DNA from: Physcomitrium patens
Taxonomy: Eukaryota; Streptophyta; Bryopsida; Funariales; Funariaceae
Assembly: GCF_000002425.4 (NCBI RefSeq)
Contig: NC_037254.1
Span: forward strand, 3,313,797-3,377,796
Direction: 5' to 3'
DNA: 64,000 bases
The notes below the pieces were generated by a model. The model did not search any database. It was given only the letters and a program-made list of their open reading frames with translations, and was not told the DNA's origin. Shown piece by piece: positions 22,300-33,378 of this stretch (position 1 is its first letter; every line of letters begins with the position of its first letter). The translations under genes were made by a program, and so were the position numbers.

Positions 22300-22680
22300 T
22301 TTAACTGATGCCCCACTCCTATTCTTTTACTACTTGGTGATAATGACAACATGTTATCCATACTATCCGTGAAAGGTAATGGAAAGTAATCTTTCTTGGT
22401 GACCGCATTAAGTTTCTGGAAATCCTGACAAATTCAAATTTATCTATTCTTCTTCGGTACCATCACGATTGGTGACATCCATCTACTATGCGGAACAAGA
22501 TAAATAAAATCCACGTCAAGAAGTTTATCCAATTCCTCTTTCACTAAAAAAAAATATTTTAGGTTAAGCCGGTGTTGGCTTTGATAAACTAGCATAACAC
22601 CCTCTTCCAAAATAATCTGGTCCTTACATACGTCAACTGGAATCCCTTTCAAATCCATATATGACCACGCAAAGATAGAT
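22300..22680 (-). pseudogene. Gy2 reverse transcriptase, N-terminal part only
   Basis: On the minus strand an open stretch (22,658-22,440) reads YQSQHRLNLKYFFLVKEELD and RWMSPIVMVPKKN, the RT lead-in. After one stop it continues ICQDFQKLNAVTKKDYFPLP (22,430-22,370), the second RT block. The YxDD catalytic block is absent because of the deletion. The PLPFTDSM continuation is more like the tRNA-Asp-primed gypsy elements (Tat/Athila side) than Gy1. Confidence 0.75.
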
Positions 22681-23221
22681 TTGTGACAGACGAAAAATTA
22701 TTTTCAAGCATCCAATTCTGTATTAATAATACTAGTATATATTTTAATTAACTGTGGTATTTTATTGGTGCCTAGGTTAATGGATTGACACACAAGGTCT
22801 TCAACAACCTCTGATTTAATTATCTTCTCCTAATCTGAATATCTTGTATTATTCGACATATGAAAACCACCCAAATCTGGTTCCAATGTGCTGACTCTAT
22901 TGACTATAAAATTGTTCATCCATTTGATAATAGCATGATCCAAATTAGTCACATTTTCTTGATATAATAAATATTCGTTGGAACCTCCACATTGATAGAC
23001 TCCTGCCTTTGCTGTTGAAGTGTTTTGTCCTACTCTAAATTGCGATGAACCTATAGCATCGTCATCTTCGTCAATCAATTGACTCTCATTATCCGATGTA
23101 AATTTTGATTCTAGCAATTGAGATTCTCCATGATATTGTACCGGATACATCTATAGAACAATCTGGTCCCGACCTTTTCCAATTTTCAATGTGCCTCGGC
23201 CTCAATCGTTCTTAGCTTTGG
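22681..23221 (-). pseudogene. Gy2 protease-RT linker
   Basis: An open stretch at 23,150-22,830 (106 residues) is acidic and serine-rich (LIDEDDDAIGSSQF) and includes NEYLLYQENVTNLDHAIIKW. It has no motif I recognise and lies between the ILLGRPWL protease end and the RT lead-in. Confidence 0.55.
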
Positions 23222-23945
23222 CTTGATAAAGCCAAGGTCTGCCCAATAAAATAGGATACAATAATGTAGAACTCTGAAATCGGAATACAATATAATCGAT
23301 TTTGTATATCAATCTCGCGATTTCAGTGGCAATATTTTGTAAGATTTCCATTGGTTTTACTCAACTATGATCTGCCATTCGCAAGACCAATGTCATAGGT
23401 AGCAATTGCTTTAGATCCAAGTCCTCTATTGTATCCGCATTCATTAAATTTATAGTGGAGCCACCATCGACTTGTACCCCTGGAATTAAAAAACCATCGA
23501 TTGATACATCGATTGCTGGTACTCCCGGATCTGGATTTAAGCTAACTTTATGAATTTCTTTAGTGTGAGATCTTCGTCGTATTAGCACTGAATTCAATGT
23601 AGATCGACATTCCGGTGCTACAGCCAAAAGTTGCTTCATTATAATTGAAGGCTGAATAACATCCAAATCCTTTAGAATGTCATAGGGTTCCATATTTAGG
23701 ATAATTCCCAATGCCCTCTTTCTTTTCATTGGTTTGAGTTTAATTCCGTGAGGTAAGATATTCTTCCGCCCTGGACTCGGAATTAGAACAGCAGCCGAGG
23801 CTTCTTTGGAATTCTCACCCCCGAGAGGATCTTCTAACGGATAGGACGTTTCTCGAAACTGCGTAGAGATCGAAACTACTTGGAATGGAACTGAAGCCTC
23901 CATAATTAGGACCTCATTGGGTTGTGCCACCGAATCAAGTCTCAA
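23222..23945 (-). pseudogene. Gy2 retropepsin-like protease
   Basis: An open frame of 194 residues (23,945-23,361) covers the linker and the catalytic motif GVQVDGGSTINLMNADTIED near its end, with DGGS as the active-site triplet. After a stop the reading continues to PILLGRPWLYQAKAK (23,255-23,215), the conserved C-terminal block. Processing of the gag-pol polyprotein would be its role. Its 5' portion is the donor-type sequence found in the GP-1 LTRs. Confidence 0.8.
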
Positions 23946-24002
23946 ACTGGGTACAAAGCCCGTAACAGGACCTGGATTGGATGGTCCCCTAATTAGATCA
24001 AA

Positions 24003-25955
24003 TTAATCTTTCGTATCGGGATTACTCAAATGTTGAATTGGTCCTTTTCCCTTTTTCTGACTCCGGATAAGAACGGCTTGGACACATTCCACCCGATTTA
24101 TCAAGGAATCTTGAAGACCTCGATTTATCTTCTCAATTTTTCCTTGGCTTTGGATCTGTTGATCTTGATTATTGAAATTGAACTGAGCATTACATTGCTG
24201 ATACGTATGCCTCGACTGCTTACAATTTCCACAAACTGGTGCATAATCGTCACTGGCTCTGAGATTGGGACATTCATTGACATAATGACTAATCTGTTTG
24301 TAATAGAAACAACGAAGTGGTCTTTTTGCACCTCCATCAGGCATATTGGGTGTCTCCACCGGTATATAACGGCTAGGTCTGTTCCATGTCGGATGAGTAA
24401 AGAATCCTGATTGAGCCATTGTTACTGTAGACTCTGGCATTGGCTTCGTCATGGGTAGATATTGATGGTATCTTAGTTGGTTCATTGCCAATTCGTGAGT
24501 ATTGGATACACCTTCTTGGTGAAATTCAGAGTTTAAGAAATTGGAATAATTCATGTTTTATTTATTTGCTCGATTTCCATTTCAGCCAAACCTATTATTC
24601 ATTTGCACTTGATTGACATCCCACGAAGTTGGTTGAGTCATTATCTGGTTATTGAGTTGTTGTTGCTTCCGTAAATTCTAACAGTTGGTGGTAATATGCT
24701 TGCCCCCACAAAAGGTACATTGTATAGTCATTTGAAGAGGTGAAGGACATTCTGTTACTAAATGACCTTACCCCTTACAATTGCTGCACCAAACATTGGG
24801 ACGCATATTAGTTGGTTTATAGCTTTTTTCTTTATCCTTGGCCAAATTCACAGCCAATTCATCCATTTTTTTCGTCAATGTTAACAGCAATGACTCATTA
24901 GGATCCCTTGATATCAATGTATTTGGTAATTTCTTCGTAGGTATTGGTTTTTGATATGCAAAATAAGCTCCATACGGTTGTGATGATGATGGTGGTATAG
25001 CTTGCAATGGAACGACATCTACGATTCCCTGTGGAATTGTACCATAATCATTCCTTCCGAGATAACCTTCTGATGCGTCATTCCAATTTATCATTTGATA
25101 ACTTCCTTGAGATGGAATCATCGTGGCTCCAATTATTAAGTTCTGGTCATAGTGACATTCCTCCCATACTTTTGCTCGCTCAAGAGATGATGCAATGGTG
25201 GCTGATTGGGCCTCCTTTACAAACATCTTCAATTCTGGTGGGTGTAGTCCATTAACCAATATGGGCAACATAAACGATTCCACCATTTGGTTATTTGGCC
25301 ATTTACTTAGTATATTTGCTAAGCGATTATAATATGACTATACTGCTTCCTCTAGTACCATTCTACTATTCATTAATTTTTCTCTAAGACGTTCTTCAAA
25401 ACCAATTGATCGAAAATGGGCTAAAAATGTATTTTTTAATGCCTCCCAATTGATAAATTGTCCCATAGGTTGGCAGTTATACCACTCAAACGCTGTGTCT
25501 TTCAATGTCGCTAGCAGCTATCTTAACCAAACATCTTCAGTTCTGCCATTATTGGCTACACATGCCATCAAGAATTGAGACAAATGTTGATTGGAATCCG
25601 TACCCGAAAATCCCCGAAAAGTAGGTAGTGGTGCGACACTAGTTGTACGATCGCCCATTGCACCCATTTGAATTGCAATCAGAACTGCTGGTCCTCTGGA
25701 TGCCATTAAAGATGCTGGTGTTTCACTCAATTTCTTATTAAAATAAAAATTGTCTTCCGCAAAAGTCTTTTTCGGACTTCCAGGCCTTTTCGATTGATTA
25801 TTATTATCCCCAAATAATTTTACTAGTTGAATATGAGATGAAAACGATAAGTTTTGATATACTCTGAATTGGTCTTTATTGGCAAGTAATTTATGTCGAT
25901 CTTCAGAACTAGTCTTATTAGAATTGGACGTATCTCTAATTAAAAAAATACCCAA
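24003..25955 (-). pseudogene. Gy2 gag with four zinc knuckles
   Basis: Three long open stretches (25,955-25,518; 25,286-24,768; 24,554-24,003) form one gag broken by a few stops. The capsid-like part contains PLPTFRGFSGTDSNQHLSQF, FEWYNCQPMGQFINWEALK and NGLHPPELKMFV, a typical retrotransposon gag layout. Four cysteine-histidine clusters follow: CSNCKG-stop-GHLVTEC (about 24,795-24,755), CTFCGGKHITTNC (24,724-24,680), CFYYKQISHYVNEC with one Cys changed to Tyr (24,310-24,270) and CGNCKQSRHTYQQC (24,240-24,200). Most plant gypsy gags carry one or two. Confidence 0.82.
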
Positions 25956-26372
25956 TGGGGTACCTATTTCTTCTGTGCCTTCCTCGCTTTTTGTTAACGG
26001 CTTCGAGAGGTATGCTGGACTATTAAGAGCGCTTCCCGCGAGTGCTCTTGGTAATTTTTTTAATGGTATGTACTTCTGAAATATTAAAGGTCGATCATCT
26101 TCTACGTACGATCAAATATGCCAACAAGCATGTAATCATGGCTCAATCCAACTTTGTCGATGTTTCTTTTTCAATTTGCGATCTCGCTCATTACGTAACA
26201 AATTTCTTGCTTGCAATCTCTCTATTCTTTTTTTTGATTGCTTTATTCTCTTTGTTGTTAAATTCTCATTCTTAATAACCATAATCTTGCTTCAAACACT
26301 ACTGAAATCGTCTTCCATTGCCAATTTTCTCACACGTTTGGTAATTAATTCCTAACACTTAAAGCTATTATC
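25956..26372 (-). other. Gy2 5' leader and gag start region
   Basis: This lies between the primer site and the first clear gag frame. It includes a glutamine/arginine-type coding bias on the minus strand near 26,200-26,120 but also stops. No separate gene is seen. Confidence 0.45.
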
Positions 26373-26395
26373 ACTCTTCGGCAGTGGTGCCAAAA
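26373..26395 (-). other. Gy2 primer-binding site, tRNA-Asp-like
   Basis: On the minus strand the LTR end ATCACA is followed by TTT and TGGCACCACTGCCGAAGAG, close to the tRNA-Asp-complementary TGGCGCCGTTGCCGGGGA-type site of Tat/Athila-side gypsy elements. Its place directly next to the LTR confirms the LTR end. Confidence 0.7.
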
Positions 26396-27187
26396 TGTGA
26401 TTGTTTGTTTTACTTATTCCAAATTAATCTAATGGAAATAAACTCGTATAAGGAGATTCGAACACGAAAAATGACTAGTTGCTTAAGCATTCATGTTAGG
26501 ATCACACAATCAATTACCTCCTAAATGTATCGTCTCTATTTCCAATATCTGAACACATAAGGAAACTATAATCTCCTCCTTCACCTTATCGGTCTCTTCC
26601 TTATAGCAATTTAGTCATACCAATAACTGCTATTTCCACCAATATATTCACCCTCATAATCTCCAACTATAATATTGTGCCCTCACAGCTTTTAGCACAC
26701 AATTACCCTCATTCCAATCACTAGAATTCTTCACACACAACAACCATTCACATTATAGTGTTTCACACAAACACAAACTTATTTTCTTTGCTGAACTACA
26801 ATCAAATTTCAGGATTCAATCTTTCTTCTTTTCAAATAATACCAATCACATTTCCATTCTATAATTCACTTCATGATATTCAGAAACTCTCAACCCTCTT
26901 ATTCAAAGAAAATAACAAACAAAAGAAAATAGGTAGCACCAAGCTTACCCTGGCTCACAACTATCACAGCGATGGCCCTCGGCTCATGACTATTAGAGTC
27001 TGGTACCTTAATTAACTTCTACAACTCCTATATACTTTCCTCTGATTCTCCAGATTCTAACCATAATTCTATAATTAATCACTTTTAAGAACTAAATCAC
27101 TCATCCATCTTCCTGAATTTTCTATTATATAGACTATTAATATATTTTATCAATATCTTTCAAAAATTAATTAATATCTTTTTAACA
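26396..27187 (-). repeat. Gy2 5' LTR
   Basis: 792 bp. On the minus strand it starts TGTTAAAAAGATATT at 27,187 and ends CAATCACA at 26,396. It contains the conserved 'gtagcaccaagcttaccctg' and 'gatggccctcggctcatga' words (26,933-26,990). Confidence 0.87.
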
Positions 27188-27492
27188 AAATCCAATTCCC
27201 GTACCTGAGACTCACGTCAGGAAATTTGGTTGTCATGCTCCTCCAACATCTTTTGCCATTCTTCTGTTGGTTTCAAAGGTATCTCCGAAGGTGTTGTCGC
27301 TAAAACTGGCGTATTGGTTTGCACTAAATTATTGGCCTCTTTTGTTAATGTGGCTAGTTTAGTCTGTAATATCGCGACCTCTACTTGCAGCCGTTCTTGC
27401 CATTCCTTCCAATCGATCTCCAACCTTATTTTCTCAGACACCATGTTTGCGATCTTCTCCTTAACCACAAAAGAAAACACGATGCTTGTCAA
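27188..27492 (-). pseudogene. Gy2b post-integrase coiled-coil tail, proximal part
   Basis: A 91-residue open stretch (27,492-27,217) reads EKIRLEIDWKEWQERLQVEV and then ILQTKLATLTKEANNL, a strong heptad pattern. After one stop it continues RESQVRELDL up to the Gy2 junction at 27,188 and resumes at 21,057. The partner copy in Gy2 shows it is a regular part of the family. Its function is unknown. Confidence 0.65.
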
Positions 27493-28444
27493 GAGCTTCC
27501 CTCCTACTTCTTACTATGGTCCAATCAATTAGATCGACTCTCCCTTATTTCCCACGATTAGTCATGATGAAATATCCTATCATCATCATTATTTATCCCC
27601 CCTCTTTTTGGAACAGAAAACTCATACTGAATTTATGTATAGTAAAGTTTAAGCCAATTGCCATTGATCCGTGTCATAAATTTAGTATCCATAAAATCTT
27701 CCAATTGCACGAAACCATTTGGAAATCCTTCAATAACTCGATATGGCCCATACCATTGAACTTGAAATTTTTCTAAAAAAATTTTAAATCAACTATCATA
27801 AAGAAGTACCAAATCATTTGGCATAAAAGCCTTTGGTCTAAGCTTACTATTACGATAAGTCTTCCTTTGTTTTTATGTAGTTTTCATAATCATTAATGCA
27901 TTGGCTCTAGTTTCATCCAATTTTTTTAATTCTTCTAAACGGTGCAGTAATGAATCCTGATCTCCCAATTCAATTTTTAAACGTTGGAATTCCAATTCAA
28001 TAGATAATATTTCTTTCTGGCCATAAATCAATTGGAAAGGGGTAGCATTGGTAGTAACTTTATATGCAGTATGGTATGCCTATAAAGCTGTGAACAACTT
28101 AGTGTCCCAATCTGTTCCCGCTTCTGAAACTGTTTTTGTTAAGATTTTACATAAAATTCCATTAGTCTTTTTTGTTTGTCCATTGGCTCTAGGATGATAT
28201 GGTATAGTCTTCTAATGTTTTATCTCATATTTAGCCATGAGTGCTTTGATTGTACTATTTATAAAATAAATTCTTTGATCATTAGCCAATTTTTATGGAC
28301 AATCGAACTGTATAATAATATTTTCATACAAAAAGGTTGCTACTATACTTGCATTATTGGTTTTTGTAGCTACGGCTTCAGTCTATTTTGTTACCCATTC
28401 GAAAACCAAGATGAAGAATTGAAAACCTTTGCTATAAAGAAACA
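27493..28444 (-). pseudogene. Gy2b integrase, C-terminal half
   Basis: On the minus strand the reading shows KTIPYHPRANGQT (28,215-28,165), the H-P-x-x-N-G-Q block near the catalytic glutamate. It continues VSEAGTDWDTKLFTAL (28,135-28,085), YKVTTNATPFQLIYGQ (28,070-28,020) and WYGPYRVIEGFPNGFVQLED (27,750-27,690). The upstream part with the two catalytic aspartates is lost where Gy1-b sequence resumes at about 28,445. This type of integrase tail fits the same family as the Gy2 gag and RT. Confidence 0.8.
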
Positions 28445-28973
28445 AGATGAAAGGAAAATTACATTCTATCTTCTATCTTTCATTGTAGCTTCTGTGTATT
28501 TATGATGTAATGGAGCACCAACAACCAGCAGATTCAACTCAAGAGCTTTTATTTGCGGACTTACCAAATGAGACATTATGATTGTTATAACCTTTAAGAT
28601 GATGCAATCGAGATGAAGATCTTTAAGAACCACATGTCTTTCCTCGAATAGATGGCAAGATACAACATGTTTGATATCACAACCTTGGAAGAGACTCCCA
28701 ATGTTTAGTGATTTTATTAGAGGTAGAAACAACTCCTGACGGTGTTATAAATGTTTTATTTGAAAGAAGTTACGAAGGCCTCAAGAATGACCAAATAACA
28801 GGGTCGTCTTTTCGTCCTGGTAGAGGATATTATAGATGGTTGAGAGGACCTATCAACCATCTTTAAAGAGAGCAAAGATCAGAGTATGTAGCAAATATAA
28901 TTCGCCGCATCTTGGACTTTCTCAACATATGAAGACCACTCCTCGTGGAACTCGTCCCTAGAAGGAGAGGTAA
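28445..28973 (+). other. Gy1-b 3' untranslated region
   Basis: This is the continuation of Gy1-b after the Gy2b insertion. It aligns with 48,340-48,855 and 5,600-6,185 (words 'ggcaagatacaac' and 'gaggacctatcaa'). About 150 bases between the chromodomain and here are missing. It ends in the polypurine-like 'gaaggagagg'. Confidence 0.7.
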
Positions 28974-29521
28974 TGTCATGGACATATATATTTATCTCAA
29001 TAGTTACTTATATGATTGAATAGAAGTAGGTAAATATAAAATAATTTCATAAAGTCTTCTAGAGAAGCTGCCTAAAAGCTTCATAGATGCGATTTGACCT
29101 TAGATGTGTTTGTAGGTCAAAAACTTGGTCAAAAAACTAATCATGTATTGATAGCTTGTGGAACAAGTTATCTCTATATAATAGCTTGTGGAACAAGCCA
29201 ATTATGTGGCGCATATATAGATAACTTGTCTTGCAAGATAAGACATGTGACTAGCAAAGTCAATACATGTTGGAGGTCCTATAAGACATCGCCACATAGC
29301 TCTTAGTTAGATAGTATATATAGGGGCAAGAGTGAAGCCTTCTTCACTCTTATCAATGCTTTTCTAGTCTTAGTCTTGTTTCAAGACTTTCTAGTCTTCT
29401 TGTTTTTGGCAATAGCCATTCTAGTTAATATTACATCACATTTTGAATGACTTTTTAGTTCTCTTCAGTGATAGAAGAGTATATTGAGGATTTTCTTTCT
29501 TCAAGATTCATGTCCTTGACA
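28974..29521 (+). repeat. Gy1-b 3' LTR
   Basis: 548 bp with the cleanest Gy1 ends: TGTCATGGAC at the start and GTCCTTGACA at the end, a 10-base inverted terminal match with one mismatch. Promoter-like 'gtatatataggggcaag' lies near 29,318. It abuts a truncated GP-2. Confidence 0.87.
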
Positions 29522-30704
29522 TCTTTCCAACCTATTGTACCTCATATTGTAGCTATAGTTCTCAACAATGCTTTTTGAGGTATATTTCTTTTTTATATTA
29601 TAGAAATGGTAGAAGTCTAAAATCTACTTGTTTCTATACTTCTATCAAAGTTATCATCTATCCTAGCACCATAATCTATATTGTCTTATATTCTTACTCT
29701 ATGTTTTACTAAATAGTCTTGAATCAATGCTTTCATATCTTCCTTACCAAAATTATTTTAAAAGAGATCGTTTATAATCTTTAATGCTATCTTTCCATTA
29801 TTCTAATAAATAATCCCTTACTGGACTATATCATTAAATTCATTACAATCCTTCCTAATATGAGAAGCATCATTACACTAAATGTACCTTTGTACAAATC
29901 CTTGCTTAGAAACACTATTCAAATTATTTATAAAAGTCTTCTCTTCAATTCTTGCTAATTTGTTTTGAAGATTCCACATCTTATATATAATATCTTTAAT
30001 TTCCATATCTTCTTTCTTTGATAAAGATGTTGGAGGTTGAATAGTAGACATTGTTGGTCCTGTTGTATGTACTTGAATTTTAGGTGCTTATACTTCTCTT
30101 GGAATATTAACCCTATCCTTCGTCATTTCTCATTTTGCAGGCAATCCCATTGCATCTTTAATATTTTTTTACTTTGTTATCAATCCTTCATCTTCTTCTT
30201 TGTTTTTAAGAAGCAACTCCAATTTTTCTTGTAATTCTCTATCAACAGCTTGAAGAAATAATTTAACCTTGTTTGGCTCAAATGTCAATTTTTCTATCTT
30301 CAATAATTGAGAATATTACCTCTCAAATTCTCTTAATAGCTCTGTTGCTTATAAATTCTTACTAGGCTGCTCAATCCATTCTAGGAATAATTTCTTAATA
30401 ATACAATTGATGTCTTCTAAGAAATATTTGTCTTTTAATGCATGTAAAAAAGTCTCCCATGAATTTCCATAATGCTTCATATTTGATGAAACATGTTGTC
30501 TTATTTTTGACATTATGGCAAGCCCAAATAGTTCAATCATCTTCCTTTCAAAAATCCAATTTAATTCCATTTCTTGTATATAAAATCTTAAATACTTGGA
30601 AATATTTCTTCCATTGAATTATTCAATCTTGTTAACTACTACTTCTAATGCTTTAGTTGCCAAAACCTCTTTACAATCATTGCCCTATTGCTATTGTTTG
30701 AATA
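29522..30704 (-). pseudogene. GP-2: gag C-terminal part
   Basis: It aligns with GP-1 at 15,590-16,770 over its full length. On the minus strand it shows MELNWIFERKMIELFGLAIM and YGNSWETFLHALKDKYFLED (30,570-30,400), and a decayed CCHC region near 29,880-29,850. Stops are more frequent than in GP-1. The spacer and protease are missing, as the copy ends at the Gy1-b LTR. Confidence 0.72.
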
Positions 30705-33170
30705 TAATTAATAGCTCTAATGATTAGTTATAATCACTTTTGTGATTTTTTACATATTTTTATTAATTTTAATACTAACATGTTTAATTTATGGATCCAA
30801 ATTAGTTTTTTATTTAATTATGACTTAATTTATAGTTTTAGATTTTTAATTAAATAGATACTTCTAACTATTAGATTGAGTGATTGTTAAAAATTCTAAA
30901 AGTAAATTTAAATGGTCTATGATTTTTTTTCTTGATTTGGTTTAAATCCTCTTTTAATAATAAAATTAGAATTTTAATAGAACTTCTCTTTTAATTCGTA
31001 GGAATTATATCTTAAATTAATCTACAATCTTAATTTTTAATCCAAAAGCTAATTTCTAATTTTACTATGGTTAGAAAGTTCCTTAAACCTAATTGCTCTA
31101 TCTTCTTAATTAATTTTAAGATTTTAAAGCTTAAATTTTATTTTATAATTTAATTTGATTAAAAATATAAAGTCCAATTGTTAGTTAATGATGATCTTAA
31201 AAGAATAAAAACAAGCTAAATTTGTTGGTAGAGTTTCCTCTCACAGTGATTTTAATCACTACTTGAAGTTGAAAAAAAAGGAAAAAATGGAAAAAAATCA
31301 CAAGTATATTAATTTAAGGCCAATTTACAATTAGATTTTGGATTTGCTAAGAATTCATGCTTCACGGAGTTTAAATTAAATAATGGTGATCATGAAGGCT
31401 TTGATGGTAAGAATCCTTGCTGATCTCTTAATTAGGATAATTAGAATTAGAATTCTAATTAAAATTTATAACTAGATTAAAAAAATAATTAATTTTAATA
31501 ATTTAGAATTTAGATTTGGACTTGTAAATAATTGATCTCGAAATAATCATGTGTTTTGGACACATTGGTGGTATTAGTTTTTCCAAAAAGGTATTATTTT
31601 TTGAGATACAAGCATTTCTAGACTTGAAATCGGATTTAGGCTTAAGACCACTATGGACCTTTGATCTTAGTTAGGGATTTTTGATTTAAATGGTGCAGAT
31701 ATGTCCGCCACTTTTGGGCCTCCTTCTACCTAGTTAAGAGGGCTTGGATGGCCGAGCTTCCTCTCTTTCTCCATTTTTTTCTTGCGGCAAAGCCATGGCA
31801 AAATATTTCCCCATTTTGTTATAGTAATGAACTATTAAAACAAAAGGTATATGCTACCTCGATAGTTAGAACAAATGTCTTTGAAAAACATCATACCTCA
31901 ATATTTACTTATGTCTTTGTAGTGAATTTTATTGAGAAAGAAGTGCTACAAAGTTTAATTCTAGGAAAAAATAGAGTTGTGAACTTTGAATTATTAACCA
32001 GTTTCTAATAAATTTTTAAGTAGAAATAGGTCTACTGCTTAGACAACTCAAGTTCTATTAATTTGAAAATTCATATCTCAATTGTCAAGCATTGGATCAC
32101 CACGAAATTTAGAGGATAGAAACAATCCTAAGTCGAGTTTAATTACAAAAAATTTCAAGTGCATAAGAGCTGTGGAAGAATCTTGGCAAATTTTTGAACA
32201 ACAAGGGGTCTGCTACCTCAACTTGACATACTCTAAGTAAGTTTTCCTTCCCTAATCACTGTCTAATCACATCATTTAGCACCTAAATCACTATATTATC
32301 ACTTATTTATTTTATAATTATTAATTAATATTATTTAATAATTTTAAAGAATTTTTTACCTAACTTTAGAAATTAATCTTAAATACTTATCTTTCTATCT
32401 ATTTTTATCTTTTAAGGATAAAATAAAAAATAAAAATTATAAAAATTAATTTTTTTTTTTAATTTTTTTTTGTTCTTTTTAATCTTAATCTTTAAAATTT
32501 TATTTTTAATCTTCAACTTTTACTTCCATTACTTTTGAACTTTTCACTTAATTTTCAGTTATTATTTCTAACTTTAATTTTAATTTTATTTTTTTATTTT
32601 TTTATTTTTAATTTTATAATATTTCAACTTTCATCTTTTATCATAAAAAATTTAACTTCATGTTAGTGTTGAACTTAAATATTTAAGGCTATTTACTATA
32701 AGATTTTAAATTTTGGATGAAGTTTAGTCATCAAAACTTCATATGTGGATAACCTCCTATATATATCTCCAATTTACATGGTTTAATATATTTATGGAAA
32801 GTCCTAGATTAGTACTTTAGCGTGGTGTTAATTATTTTTTTTCCCTCTATTTTTTAATACTATTTTTTAATACTATTTTTTAATTTTCAGAGTTTAAGTT
32901 TGATGGAATAAGTCTTGGAAGGTACTTAACTAAATTAACTATAAATGCTAAAAATTAAATCATAAAAATGTGTGACTAATTTATTTGTATTGTTGAATTA
33001 ATTTTGATTATTATATCATTTTATTTTTTTAATTTCATATATGATTTGTATCTCTACATCAATTAATATTGGACTCTAATCTAAATTATGATCTAATTAA
33101 ATCAAATTTAAGTGAAGGGAGAAAAACCACTCACATGTTGCATAAATAATATAAATACTTAAAACATTAT
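30705..33170. mobile_element. LL-2: 2.46 kb AT-rich insert in GP-2 gag
   Basis: GP-1 sequence that is continuous at 16,735-16,830 is here split by about 2.46 kb. The insert shares with LL-1 the 'ttaattttaataattta' block (31,490), the 'ggcttggatggccgagcttcctctctttctcc' and 'gcaaagccatggcaaaatat' words (31,740-31,810) and a T/A-rich tract (32,440-32,620). No coding motif is present; the 86-residue frame at 31,748-32,008 looks fortuitous. The ends are not resolved. Confidence 0.55.
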
Positions 33171-33378
33171 TGCAATGTTTGGATCAAAGTACATACCTTG
33201 TTCACTAATAGAAAATCCACTTGAAGCTCCACTTGAAGATCTACTTGTTGCTCTATCCAAAGCTCCATCAAAGACACCAAATTCAATCTTCTTGCCTTCT
33301 TATGCTATTAATTCCAAATAACCACAAATATGATCTAATATCTTCCACCTCAAACTTTCACATTGGATTCACAACTTA
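33171..33378 (-). pseudogene. GP-2: gag N-terminus
   Basis: It matches GP-1 at 16,795-16,968, including the serine-rich SSSGASSG-like reading. Together with 29,522-30,704 it forms the interrupted gag. Confidence 0.6.

Larger units (their letters stand above)
21058..27187 (-). mobile_element. Gy2: complete-ended gypsy element nested in Gy2b
   Basis: A minus-strand LTR element with two 792-bp LTRs (26,396-27,187 and 21,058-21,849), about 95% alike by eye. The flanking five bases are 'aaacc' on the left (21,053-21,057) and 'aaatc' on the right (27,188-27,192), a slightly decayed target duplication. The interior has a tRNA-Asp-like primer site, gag with four zinc knuckles, protease and only the start of RT. 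The rest of RT, RNase H and integrase are deleted, and a coiled-coil tail follows. It sits inside the tail of Gy2b, whose reading resumes on either side. Confidence 0.82.

Noticed and set aside
30705..33170. Gene in LL-2 (86-residue frame at 31,748-32,008)
   Set aside because: No motif, and LL-1 does not keep the frame.
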